Origin: an uncultured Vampirovibrio sp. | Lineage (GTDB): Bacteria > Cyanobacteriota > Vampirovibrionia > Gastranaerophilales > Gastranaerophilaceae | Length of the DNA: 64,000 nt | NCBI GenBank assembly: GCA_910578465.1 | Contig: CAJTPW010000001.1 | Location: 1 to 64,000, forward strand | Direction of reading: 5' to 3' | In this document: positions 1-7,460 of the stretch, piece by piece | How the letters are laid out: every line of letters starts with the position of its first letter | How positions within the stretch are numbered: the stretch's first letter is position 1 | Notes under the pieces: model-generated | Seen by the model: only the letters and a program-made list of their open reading frames with translations | What the model was told of the DNA's origin: nothing | Database searches by the model: none | Translations under genes and position numbers: made by a program

Positions 1-49
1 TCGTCATAGCTCTGCGGCTCGTTTTGCATCTTTGACGGTCCTCATCCCT
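1..49. repeat. Flanking repeat A, copy 1
   Basis: These 49 bases recur without a mismatch at 1359-1407. On the minus strand they encode the tail GMRTVKDAKRAAEL in both copies. In copy 1 the repeat lies just downstream of the two variable cassettes. In copy 2 it is separated from flank B by only about 40 bases. The repeat may continue left of the window. Confidence 0.8.
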
Positions 50-579
50 AAAATCTCTTTTGCTTCAAGAAATTCCAAATCCAGGACACAGCGCACACTA
101 TAGGCCTGAGCGCCTGTCCAGCTAGTATCGCTGCTCATGGTAAGAGTGCCGCTTTTTAAATATACTCGGTAATAACTACTGCTACTAATAAGCGTACCTG
201 ACCACACATAGTTCGGGTTGCAGTTGCCGTCGCCAGAGCCCGGGCAGCCGCCGCTTAGTTTCTGGCACTGCAAGGCGCCGTAACCTGAATATCTGTCACA
301 GAGCTGCTGTCTGTAGTTCAAATCCGGGACACAGCGCACAGAAGCGGCGTCAAGTGACCAAGTGCCTTGATCTAAACCGCCATTCTGCAATGCAAACAGG
401 TAGTGGCTGCTGTTAACTGAAGTGTCTGACCAAACGACGTACGGGTAGCAGTTGTTAGCCCAATTTGTACCGCTTGCTGCGCCCGGGCAGCCGCCGTAAG
501 GGTTGCACTGCAAGGTTTGTTTTGTTTTCATTGTGCAGCTGTGTCTAAAATAAAAACGGGTAATTTGGTTTGGCAACAT
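4..579 (-). CDS. Small Cys-rich protein with two C-type-lectin-like (VRCV) variable cassettes
   Basis: A 191-residue frame carries two copies of one domain. Each has the pattern LQC, CPG, a Cys-(Asn/Tyr)-Pro segment, VWS, a variable stretch and a final SVRCV. The first copy (plus coordinates about 328-517) lacks the opening LCD-SGYGA segment; the second (about 85-303) is complete. The VRCV ending and the indels and substitutions between VWS and VRCV resemble the Fib_succ_major/DUF1566 type and DGR target C-type lectin folds. No signal peptide, pilin leader or convincing ribosome site precedes the ORF. Its ATG lies in the loop of an inverted repeat (568-593). It is the last unit of a head-to-tail array with the next two features. 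It may be a silent cassette or a decayed gene rather than an expressed protein. Confidence 0.4.
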   Translation of the reverse strand: MLPNQITRFYFRHSCTMKTKQTLQCNPYGGCPGAASGTNWANNCYPYVVWSDTSVNSSHYLFALQNGGLDQGTWSLDAASVRCVPDLNYRQQLCDRYSGYGALQCQKLSGGCPGSGDGNCNPNYVWSGTLISSSSYYRVYLKSGTLTMSSDTSWTGAQAYSVRCVLDLEFLEAKEILGMRTVKDAKRAAEL

Positions 580-593
580 AAACTTTGCCTAAC
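525..593. repeat. Flank B plus structure-conserved hairpin, copy 1
   Basis: Flank B (525-550) recurs at 1448-1473. An inverted repeat follows at 568-593, with arms GTTTGGCAA and TTGCCTAAC around the loop CATAAACT. The homologous copy at 1496-1521 has arms GTTTGATAA and TTATCAAAC and the same eight-base loop. Two stem pairs have changed together (G-C to A-T and C-G to T-A), so the fold rather than the sequence seems conserved. Function is unknown. Confidence 0.65.
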
Positions 594-999
594 GATAATT
601 GCTTGAATTAAACTGCAATGCTGAATCATTAAATGACCCCGCTGACGATTTGAATTCCCATTCTGCCAAAGCCCGTAAGCCCTGACACTCTAAGGGTTGA
701 TTTCTAAGTCCAATAATACTTGAAAAGCTGAATATATGGCAAAAATGTAAATATCTTTTGAATTTTATAGTTTCAAATCCAAGGACACAGCGCACACCAA
801 GCCCTTGGTTAGAAGGCTGAGTATAACTTGCAAAACCATCATTGCCAAGACACCTGTAGTCGTAACGGTCTGTGCTGATAAATGTGCCGGACCACACGCA
901 GTTTGGGTAGCAGTTGCTATTGTAAGCGCCCGGACAGCCGCCGTAATTCTGGCACTGCAAGGCGCCGCGACCTGAACCGGCGTCACAGAGTGTCTGCAT
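589..999 (-). CDS. VRCV variable cassette ORF (array unit 2)
   Basis: The 136-residue frame starts MQTLCD and carries one complete lectin-like cassette (plus 784-990). It has SGRGALQCQN, CPG, a CYPNCVWSGT segment, a highly divergent centre and GLGVRCV. After the cassette the frame runs into repeat C, giving a tail with ECQGLRALAEWEFKSS that recurs in degenerate form near 1571-1643. Its ATG directly follows the TAA of the next upstream unit (TAAATG), so the units sit head to tail without promoter or leader. Compared with the other copies, the first variable codons read GCC GGT, where others have AGA TAT, GCC AAT or TAC AAT. That fits changes from a common AAC AAT. Likely an unexpressed or co-translated cassette; expression is uncertain. 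Confidence 0.4.
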   Translation of the reverse strand: MQTLCDAGSGRGALQCQNYGGCPGAYNSNCYPNCVWSGTFISTDRYDYRCLGNDGFASYTQPSNQGLGVRCVLGFETIKFKRYLHFCHIFSFSSIIGLRNQPLECQGLRALAEWEFKSSAGSFNDSALQFNSSNYR

Positions 1000-1293
1000 T
1001 TAAATGTATTCCAAATCCAGGACACAGCGCACACTAAAGGCGTTGGTATAGGCATTGTAGTTCGATGTAGTAGCGTAAAACGTACCACTATTCAAGTTGC
1101 CATCGTAATAATTAGTGCCGCTCTTAAGCGTGCCTGACCATACGTTGTACGGGTTGCAGTTGCTACCATTCGCGCCCGGGCAGCTCGTTGTCCAGTTGCA
1201 CCGCAAGGCGCCGTAACCTGAATTGGCGTCACAGAGCGAGCCTGTAGTTTTTACTTCATGGATTTCAGGTTTTCGGACACGGGGCGAAGCCAT
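1000..1293 (-). CDS. VRCV variable cassette ORF (array unit 3)
   Basis: The 97-residue frame has a short leader (MASPRVRKPEIHEVKTTGS) and then one full cassette (plus about 1020-1236): LCDANSGYGAL, CPG, CNPYNVWSGTLKSGT, a Tyr/Asn/Thr-rich stretch, AFSVRCV and the end LDLEYI. The leader has no hydrophobic segment, so the product would be cytoplasmic unless a distant exon-like N-terminus is joined to it. This unit is closest to the isolated copy at 15.6 kb, sharing NVWSGTLKSGT and LNSGTF. Differences between these two fall mostly at Asn/Tyr/Ala/Asp-type codons. No ribosome binding site was recognised upstream. Confidence 0.4.
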   Translation of the reverse strand: MASPRVRKPEIHEVKTTGSLCDANSGYGALRCNWTTSCPGANGSNCNPYNVWSGTLKSGTNYYDGNLNSGTFYATTSNYNAYTNAFSVRCVLDLEYI

Positions 1294-1358
1294 GGATTAT
1301 TCATATTATTTGTCAAATTTAAGCTGAATAATCAGCTTTGCATACAAGCTCGCGCGCA

Positions 1359-1643
1359 TCGTCATAGCTCTGCGGCTCGTTTTGCATCTTTGACGGTCCT
1401 CATCCCTGAAATCCATTCTGCTTTAGCAATCGGGAAGAAAAACCAACTTTTCATTGTGCAGCTGTGTCTAAAAGATAACAAAAGCAGGTAGTATAGTTTG
1501 ATAACATAAACTTTATCAAACGGCAGCCGTTTTAATTTTTTCAAAGTCTTTAAAACGACACAAAATCATTTAAAATGACCCCGCCAATGACGATTTGAAT
1601 TCTTCATCTGTCAAAACCCTTAAGCCTTGACACTCTTGAAGGA
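1359..1643. repeat. Second flank unit (A-B-hairpin-C) without a lectin cassette
   Basis: This stretch repeats the scaffold of the first 700 bases in the same order: A (1359-1407), B (1448-1473), hairpin (1496-1521) and C (about 1571-1643, minus-strand reading ECQGLRVLTDEEFKSSLAGSF). In copy 1 two variable cassettes lie between A and B. Here only about 40 bases lie between them, so it reads as an empty or deleted unit. No gene is evident in 1294-1695. Confidence 0.7.
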
Positions 1644-1695
1644 AAACTTTAAATCAATCATATTAAACCCTGCCCGATATGACAACTTTGTAAAG

Positions 1696-3180
1696 CTATA
1701 TCATCTCGACATCAAACTCTTCCGCCATTGCTCTTATAACATGCGGGCTGATGAGAGAATTCGGGCATTTTGCAAAATATATTTTTTTGGGGTCCGTATA
1801 AAGTGTGCTAAAAAGAATGTTTATCGTATTTGGACCGCAGTGTGTAAATACGATGTTTAAATTTTCACAGTTTGCCTTGTTTAAAATATATATCAAAAGC
1901 TGAATTTCAACAGGAGATTCAAGTTCGATAATTTTTTGTCCTGCAAATCTTTCAACTATTTTTTCTTTTCTGTAGGAGCCAACAATAACACAAATTTCCT
2001 TGTTATCTGCTTCGCTTAAAATTTTATCAATTTCTTTTGTATCATATTTTAACAACACTTTATCAAAGGTTATTTCATCGCTTTCTGAAAATCCGTTTGA
2101 TTCAAGCGCACTTTGTATTAATGGTTTAAAATCGTAATTTTCAATTCTTACCATTTTTTCAGGAGCAATAATTTTTGTTGTGTAAATTGTTCCGCGTCTG
2201 AAATAATCAACCTTCTGAAGAAAACTTTGTGTTGTAAAAATGGGACCTTTGAATTTTGTGAAATCTTCTTCGGCATTTTCCCCGCCAAAGTGGCCGACAA
2301 GGTTTTTGTATTTTGCAAAATGCGGATAAGCAAACGCCATAAAAAGTGTGGAGTTTGTATAAACATTAATTTCAATTCCTTCAACCGCTTTTAAAAGCGT
2401 GTCCAATTCATCCAAATCAGAACCTGAAACAAGAATTGATTTCCCTTTTTTAATTTGAAGGTTTATTTCGCTTGTCTTTCTTTTGCCGTATTTCTGTTCA
2501 AGAATTTCCGTTAGTTTTTCCCAAATTTTATAAGAAACTTCGGAAAATTCGCATATTTTTTTCTTTAGTTTATCTATTTTTATTGATGAAATATTTGTTA
2601 AGTTTAAAAACTTTAAGATTTTAAAGTTCCATTCATTGTTTACATATCCGAGCCGACGCAGTTTTTCAATGTTTATGGCGGATGTTTTTGCAAAAGTTAT
2701 AATAAGTTCAATTAAATCAAGTTTTTTTGGTTCATATTCTTTCTGTTTTTCAACAACAAGAGCTTCGCCTGCCTTTAAAAAACTTGTAAGTCCTGAATCT
2801 TTAGGTAAATCAATTGCATTTTCAACAAGCTCATATTTTATTCTTTTTTCTTTGCAACAGTCTAAATATAAGCTTTTAGCAGATTTTTTCTCCTCTTCAA
2901 GCATAAATAGCAGAGATTTATAATCTTTCAGACGAAGAGCAGTATTTATGATAATGACAGAAAGCCCTTTTATTGCATCCTGCACTATTGCATCGTTTTT
3001 TGTGCCAAAATCTGCCAGTTTTACAATATAAAATGCTATTTGCTTTATCTCATTTAAAAGCAATTCTTCAAGCGCATTTGAAGAAGGGTCTACAGAGCAC
3101 ATTCCCGAATTTATACAGGAAGTTTTGTCCGAAAATTCACTAAAAAAGTTTAATCCGTTTTCTTTGTTTTCATTTTGCAT
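1696..3180 (-). CDS. Degenerate hybrid-cluster-protein (Hcp/prismane) homologue
   Basis: The 494-residue product aligns by eye with the hybrid cluster protein/CO dehydrogenase family. The N-terminal stretch with Cys22 and Cys28 followed by DPSSNALEELLL matches Hcp. Residues 252-300 (SGSDLDELDTLLKAVEGI, then VYTN, AYPHFAKYKNLVGHFGG) match the Hcp core. The ligands that hold the metal clusters are largely gone. The first two N-terminal Cys are absent, the usual THGEMLPAH reads TNSTLFMAF (275-283), and TTNC reads TTQS (316-319). The VGGCDG-like Cys is Ser402-Tyr403. Family members reduce hydroxylamine or NO-derived species; this one is unlikely to do so. It may be structural, sensory or decaying, but the frame is intact. 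It is monocistronic and ends beside the cassette array. Confidence 0.7.
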   Translation of the reverse strand: MQNENKENGLNFFSEFSDKTSCINSGMCSVDPSSNALEELLLNEIKQIAFYIVKLADFGTKNDAIVQDAIKGLSVIIINTALRLKDYKSLLFMLEEEKKSAKSLYLDCCKEKRIKYELVENAIDLPKDSGLTSFLKAGEALVVEKQKEYEPKKLDLIELIITFAKTSAINIEKLRRLGYVNNEWNFKILKFLNLTNISSIKIDKLKKKICEFSEVSYKIWEKLTEILEQKYGKRKTSEINLQIKKGKSILVSGSDLDELDTLLKAVEGIEINVYTNSTLFMAFAYPHFAKYKNLVGHFGGENAEEDFTKFKGPIFTTQSFLQKVDYFRRGTIYTTKIIAPEKMVRIENYDFKPLIQSALESNGFSESDEITFDKVLLKYDTKEIDKILSEADNKEICVIVGSYRKEKIVERFAGQKIIELESPVEIQLLIYILNKANCENLNIVFTHCGPNTINILFSTLYTDPKKIYFAKCPNSLISPHVIRAMAEEFDVEMI

Positions 3181-3313
3181 AACAAAGACATTTTATTAAC
3201 CTTGAATAAAAATGAAATTGCCCGCCTGATGAAATATAGGTGGAGAGTTTGGCTTGTTTGTAATAATATTAATTTGCGAAAGCATTCGGGCGGAAAAAAG
3301 GAACATTAAGCTT

Positions 3314-3997
3314 ATGATTTACCCTATTTCTATGTTAAGTCAATATGGCAGATATACTGCATTTTTGGGCAAAAGACAAGATATAAAGGCTGAGGCAAAA
3401 CAGGAAGAGGCCGATGTAAAGCCCAAAAGAACGTACAGAAAAACGGTGGATAAAGCTCCCGATAAAAGAAAAACACCTTCATATTCAACAAAAGCCATGC
3501 CAAAAGAAAAGGAAGTGGCAAGAAAACTTATTCAAGAAGCGGGCGATGATTATGTCAGAATGGTTTTTAAGTTAATGAATATACGAACAGGCACAACAAA
3601 AAGCGGCGAAAAAATTATAAGTGAATATTGTCAGCCAAGCAGCAGATATTCCTACTCTGATATCGGAGTGGATGAAACAAAGCTTATAGAAGGTATTGCA
3701 GGAATTATGGGGGATTTCAGTCTGAGAAACAGCTCCCTTGAAAATACGGGCACGATAAGGTATGTAAAGTGCGATTTAGCAATAGGTGCAGAATCAAAGA
3801 TAAAAGATTTAAGCTCGATTGAATATGTGGGCGGCTCCGTTATAATTGAAAGCAATAGCGATGAAGAAGCAAGGCAAAAACTGGAAGAGCTGAATTTTCA
3901 TCCGAGGGTTCTGGGTAAAAAAATCATAACGATTCCGTTTTCCCCGCCTTCAAAACGTGGTGCGAAAAAAAGCAATAAATTGGATTGTATGGCATAA
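3314..3997 (+). CDS. Hypothetical protein with a short beta-solenoid-like segment
   Basis: I do not recognise the family. The ATG at 3314 is preferred over an upstream TTG at 3254 because AAGGA lies 11 bases before it and the product (227 residues) then begins MIYPIS and shows TAFLGKR near residue 20. A basic, low-complexity linker follows. The middle is helical (EVARKLIQEAGDDYVRMVFK). The C-terminal third has a repeat-like run with TGTIRYVKCDL, IKDLSSIEYVGG and SVIIES, reminiscent of short leucine-rich or solenoid repeats. No signal peptide or membrane segment is clear. It is convergent with mazG, with only about ten bases between. Confidence 0.55.
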   Translation: MIYPISMLSQYGRYTAFLGKRQDIKAEAKQEEADVKPKRTYRKTVDKAPDKRKTPSYSTKAMPKEKEVARKLIQEAGDDYVRMVFKLMNIRTGTTKSGEKIISEYCQPSSRYSYSDIGVDETKLIEGIAGIMGDFSLRNSSLENTGTIRYVKCDLAIGAESKIKDLSSIEYVGGSVIIESNSDEEARQKLEELNFHPRVLGKKIITIPFSPPSKRGAKKSNKLDCMA

Positions 3998-4006
3998 GAA
4001 AGTTGT

Positions 4007-4795
4007 CTAGTATTCTGTATGCGTAAGCATTTTTGCTTTATTCCACAAATTGTCCCATTCATCATATGAAAGTTCCGTTATTGGTTTGTCATATACGGTC
4101 GGGGCGATTTCTTCCATTTTTCTGAATCTTGTTTCAAACTTTTTATTTGATTTTATAAGACACTGTTCTGCATCAAGTTTATGCCAGCGGGCTAAATTTA
4201 CAAGCGCAAAAAGGATGTCACCAAACTCCATTTCTTTGTCTTCATCCGTTTTTGCATGGATAAATTCTCTAAATTCGGATTTTACACATTCAATAAGGCT
4301 TTTTTCATCAGGCCATTCGAATCCTTGTTTCACAGCCTTTTTAGATAATTTTTCAGCCGTCATTAACGGAGACTGTGCCTTTGAAATGCCATCGAGAGCG
4401 CTTTTTCTGTGTGGCTTTTCTTCTTTTTTTAATGCGTCCCAGTTTTGTAAAATTTCGTCCACATTTTTAACCTTTGTATCAGAAAAAACGTGCGGGTGTC
4501 TGTGGATAAGTTTTTCGTTTATTCCTCTTGCAACATCTTCAAAGTTAAAACAGCCGTTATCATCCGCGATTTGAGAATGTAAAACAACCTGCAATAAAAC
4601 ATCACCGAGTTCTTCTTTTAAATGTTTCATATCGTTTGAATTTATGGCGTCAACCGCTTCATATGCTTCTTCAAGCATATTCTGGCGAATGGTAGAATGG
4701 GTTTGCTTTCTGTCCCATTCGCAGCCGTTTTCCCCCCGAAGAGTTTTAATTGTTTGAAGAAGATTTTTTATTTCCTTTGTTGCAATCTCACTCAT
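4007..4795 (-). CDS. mazG: Nucleoside triphosphate pyrophosphohydrolase MazG
   Basis: This cytoplasmic house-cleaning enzyme hydrolyses (d)NTPs to NMP and pyrophosphate. The 262-residue length is that of the full two-domain form. The first MazG domain shows ENGCEWDRKQTH and then the metal-binding acidic cluster LEEAYEAVDAIN with LKEELGDVLLQVVLHS. The second domain has FREFIHAKTDEDKEMEFGDILFALVNLARW. It lies 34 bases downstream of hisG on the same strand, so the two are probably co-transcribed. MazG-type domains also include HisE-like phosphoribosyl-ATP pyrophosphatases, but the length and both domains favour MazG proper. Confidence 0.93.
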   Translation of the reverse strand: MSEIATKEIKNLLQTIKTLRGENGCEWDRKQTHSTIRQNMLEEAYEAVDAINSNDMKHLKEELGDVLLQVVLHSQIADDNGCFNFEDVARGINEKLIHRHPHVFSDTKVKNVDEILQNWDALKKEEKPHRKSALDGISKAQSPLMTAEKLSKKAVKQGFEWPDEKSLIECVKSEFREFIHAKTDEDKEMEFGDILFALVNLARWHKLDAEQCLIKSNKKFETRFRKMEEIAPTVYDKPITELSYDEWDNLWNKAKMLTHTEY

Positions 4796-4829
4796 GATAT
4801 TTCCTTTAAAAACCTTTGAAATAGCGGTT

Positions 4830-5699
4830 TTATCTTACCATCTGGTCTACGGTCAAAATCAAAATTCCTTGTCCGCCAATGGATTTCAGTTTATTTATGC
4901 TGTCATAAATTTTGTCTTTATCTACAACAACATGTACGACAACATTTTTATCATCGCCCCAAAGCGTTGTAACGGTTGGTGAAGAAAGTCCCGGGAGGAA
5001 GGTTTTAATTTCATCCACCTTTTCTTTTGGGACATGTACCATTAAATACTTTTTCTCTTTAGCGTCTAAAACGGCGTCAATAGCTAAAAGAAGGCTTTTC
5101 ACCTGATTAATTTTTTCGTTTGATAAATCTTTTCTTTGAACTATAACACAGCTTGAATCCATTATTTTATCAATAATTTTCAGATTGTTTGATTTTAAAG
5201 TCGAACCTGTAGATGTTATATCGACAACAACATCCGATAATCCGAGATTCGGGGTGATTTCAACAGCGCCTGAAACTTCAATTACTTTTGCACATTTTCC
5301 TTTGGATTCAAAATATTTTTTTGCAATATTCGGGAAAGAGGTTGCAACATTTATCCTGTCGGGTAAATCTTCCGTTTTTTCATAGCTGTCTGTATTTTTT
5401 ACAGCAACAACCATATCGCAATATCCAAAATCAAAACGCTTAATAACATCAAGATTAAAGCCTTCTTCTGTCACAACATCAAGCCCTGTGAAGCCTATAT
5501 CCGCAACTTTGGCGTCCAAAAACCTCGGTATATCCTGAGTTCTTACAAAAATTATCTGGCATTTACCGTCCTGTGCTTTAATCTGCAGACATCTTTCATC
5601 CTTTGATTCAAAAGAAAGACCTGCTGCGTTTAAAAGTTCGTAAATTTTTGTTGAAAGTCTGCCCTTATTTGGAATTGCAATCTTTAAGATGTCGTCCAT
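4830..5699 (-). CDS. hisG: ATP phosphoribosyltransferase (long form)
   Basis: It catalyses the first step of histidine synthesis, joining ATP and PRPP. The 289 residues match the long HisG form that carries its own C-terminal regulatory ACT-like domain and needs no HisZ. Visible features are the start LKIAIPNKGRLS, the periplasmic-binding-like fold with RTQDIPRFLDAKVADIGFTG, and the PRPP-binding region VDITSTGSTLKSNNL. The C-terminal domain contains LPGLSSPTVTTL and VHVVVDKDKIYDSINKLKSIGGQGILI. No other his genes are in the window, so the pathway is scattered. No attenuator-like leader is evident in the 100 bases upstream. Confidence 0.95.
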   Translation of the reverse strand: MDDILKIAIPNKGRLSTKIYELLNAAGLSFESKDERCLQIKAQDGKCQIIFVRTQDIPRFLDAKVADIGFTGLDVVTEEGFNLDVIKRFDFGYCDMVVAVKNTDSYEKTEDLPDRINVATSFPNIAKKYFESKGKCAKVIEVSGAVEITPNLGLSDVVVDITSTGSTLKSNNLKIIDKIMDSSCVIVQRKDLSNEKINQVKSLLLAIDAVLDAKEKKYLMVHVPKEKVDEIKTFLPGLSSPTVTTLWGDDKNVVVHVVVDKDKIYDSINKLKSIGGQGILILTVDQMVR

Positions 5700-5799
5700 A
5701 TTTTGTTTCCCAATTTATCTACAGGCTAATTCTCCCACAGACACAGTGAAAAATCAAAAAGCCGAAAAAACCGAATTGAATATTACATAAGGGTTTAAT

Positions 5800-6660
5800 T
5801 TACATCTTCCCTTTTTCTGTTTTTTCCATTTCAAGCAAATTTTCAACAACCGCCATTTGTTCCTTCAATTTTAGAAGCTCTGTTGTTAAGTCACGTTTTT
5901 CATGTTTCAGTTTTGCGGTTTCTTTTTGTTTTTTAATGTCTGCAGATATTTCACTTATCGCATTAACCACAACGCCCACAATTACATTCATAACAATGAA
6001 AGATGAAACCAGAATGAATGATACAAAATATGTCCAGGCAAAGGGAAATTCAGCTATAACAGGACGCGCTATTCCCATAGACCAGCTTTCAAGAGTCATT
6101 ACCTGAAACAATGTGTACATGGATTTTCCGATACTTCCAAACCAATCAGGGAAATTTGCTGCAAAAAGAGTTGTTCCCATTATTGAAAAAATGTAGAAGA
6201 TAACAAGAAGCAAAACACTTGCCCAGGCAACATTCGGGATGGAATCTATTATGGCTTGAACTATGACCCTGAGTTTTTCAAGCTGGGTGATAAGCCTTAA
6301 AGCCCTGAGCGCCCTTAGGATTCTAAATACACGGAAGGAGGAAAATGCTCCGCCCGTCGGTACAAGAGAGATTAAGACAATTATAAAATCAAAATTATTC
6401 CAGCCCGAATTAAAGAATTTTTTGCCGTATACGTAGAGTTTTAATATTATTTCGACCGTAAAAATACCGACACATATGTTGCAAATTAAGTGCATAGTGT
6501 TTCCAAAATGTGTCATAAGTTTCGGGTATGTCATCATTCCAAGAAGGATTGAATTAAGGATAATTACCGCAAGGATGAAGTTTTGAAAAGGTTTGCTTTC
6601 CACAAACCTTTTCATTTGGATTTTAAATCTTTTCAATTGAAATTCGTTATTAAAAAACAT
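5800..6660 (-). CDS. Bacterial voltage-gated sodium channel (NaChBac/NavAb type)
   Basis: A 286-residue single-domain six-helix channel subunit that would form tetramers in the inner membrane. The S1-S3 helices lie at about 27-100. S4 (about 109-125) carries a ladder of Arg at 110, 113, 116, 119 and 122. S5 spans about 146-166, and the pore loop holds the selectivity filter TLESWSMG (189-196), the Na-selective form seen in NavAb. S6 is about 208-235. The C-terminus is a charged coiled coil (about 240-280), as in BacNav tetramerisation tails. AGGAG lies 11 bases before the ATG. The gene stands between hisG and a SIMPL gene on the same strand. Related channels influence motility and chemotaxis in some bacteria; the flagellar genes nearby make that possible here. 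Confidence 0.92.
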   Translation of the reverse strand: MFFNNEFQLKRFKIQMKRFVESKPFQNFILAVIILNSILLGMMTYPKLMTHFGNTMHLICNICVGIFTVEIILKLYVYGKKFFNSGWNNFDFIIVLISLVPTGGAFSSFRVFRILRALRALRLITQLEKLRVIVQAIIDSIPNVAWASVLLLVIFYIFSIMGTTLFAANFPDWFGSIGKSMYTLFQVMTLESWSMGIARPVIAEFPFAWTYFVSFILVSSFIVMNVIVGVVVNAISEISADIKKQKETAKLKHEKRDLTTELLKLKEQMAVVENLLEMEKTEKGKM

Positions 6661-6694
6661 CGTTGTTAAAAACTCCTGACAAAAGACTAAATTT

Positions 6695-7441
6695 TTATTT
6701 TACAAAGAATGACGCGTCAACAGTTGCTCTGAATTTAATTGTTCCGCTTTCTGTGGGCACTGCTGCGGCATCTTCCATCGCCATTGCATTTCCTGCGGAT
6801 TTTAATGCCATATTGTATCTTGGCTGGTTATATTCGTTTGTGTTGCATTGAATATTGGCGTATTTTATACCCGTAATGCTTGTTCCAAGGCTGCTTGCTG
6901 CGGTTTCGGCCTTTGTTTTTGCAAGGGCAGAAGCCTGTTTGATTAATTTTGCGCAAGCCTCCTGATCCGCATCAAGCGAATAAGAAAGGTTTGAAACAAC
7001 GTTTGCGCCGTTGGAAAGAGCAGCTGAGATGATTTTACCAAGCTTTGTAACGTCTTTAATTTTTACTTCATAAGAATTTCTTGCCGTATATTGAACAAAA
7101 ATTCTTGTTCCGTCTTTGTATTTATATTCGGGATTTACGTTAAAAGACAGAGTTTTAATAGTTTCACCGTTTTGGGTGTCGAGAAGTTTTTTTACTGCTG
7201 CAATAGAATTGCTTGCGGCAAGTTTATTTGCTTCGGATACTTTTGTAATATCCTTATCGGATGTTTCAACGCTGAAGGTGATTTTTGCCATATCTGGTAC
7301 AGCTTCTTCGGTTGCTTCGGCCCAAACGGAAATACTTCCTCTTTCGGGTTCCGTTGTGCCTGCTGCAAGGCTTACTGTGTTAAAACCGAGTGTCATTGCA
7401 AATATTGAGCTTAAAATTATTGTTCCTAAAACTTTTTTCAT
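6695..7441 (-). CDS. SIMPL-domain (DUF541) exported protein
   Basis: The 248-residue product has a clear Sec signal peptide (MKKVLGTIILSSIFAMTLGF to about residue 27, SLAAG). The SIMPL/DUF541 fold follows: ISVWAEATEEAVPDMAKITFSVET, then LSFNVNPEYKYKDGTRIFVQYTARNSYEVKIKDVTKLGKII. It ends IKFRATVDASFFVK. Proteins of this family sit in the periplasm or cell envelope and their function is poorly defined. The sequence shows nothing more specific. It lies 20 bases downstream of ligA on the same strand. Confidence 0.88.
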   Translation of the reverse strand: MKKVLGTIILSSIFAMTLGFNTVSLAAGTTEPERGSISVWAEATEEAVPDMAKITFSVETSDKDITKVSEANKLAASNSIAAVKKLLDTQNGETIKTLSFNVNPEYKYKDGTRIFVQYTARNSYEVKIKDVTKLGKIISAALSNGANVVSNLSYSLDADQEACAKLIKQASALAKTKAETAASSLGTSITGIKYANIQCNTNEYNQPRYNMALKSAGNAMAMEDAAAVPTESGTIKFRATVDASFFVK

Positions 7442-7460
7442 AATCTTTCTCCTTAAAAGT

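Noticed and set aside
765..1088. 107-residue minus-strand frame over the cassettes
   Set aside because: It is an alternate frame across units 2 and 3 with no domain character; the frames with VRCV are preferred.
1362..1544. 60-residue minus-strand ORF ending in the AKRAAEL tail
   Set aside because: Its end is just flanking repeat A and its start has no ribosome site; better described as the empty scaffold unit.
1..1643. Integron cassette array with attC sites
   Set aside because: Promoterless ORFs between structured inverted repeats recall attC, but the arms GTTTGATAA/TTATCAAAC do not fit the GTTRRRY/RYYYAAC core and no integrase is present.
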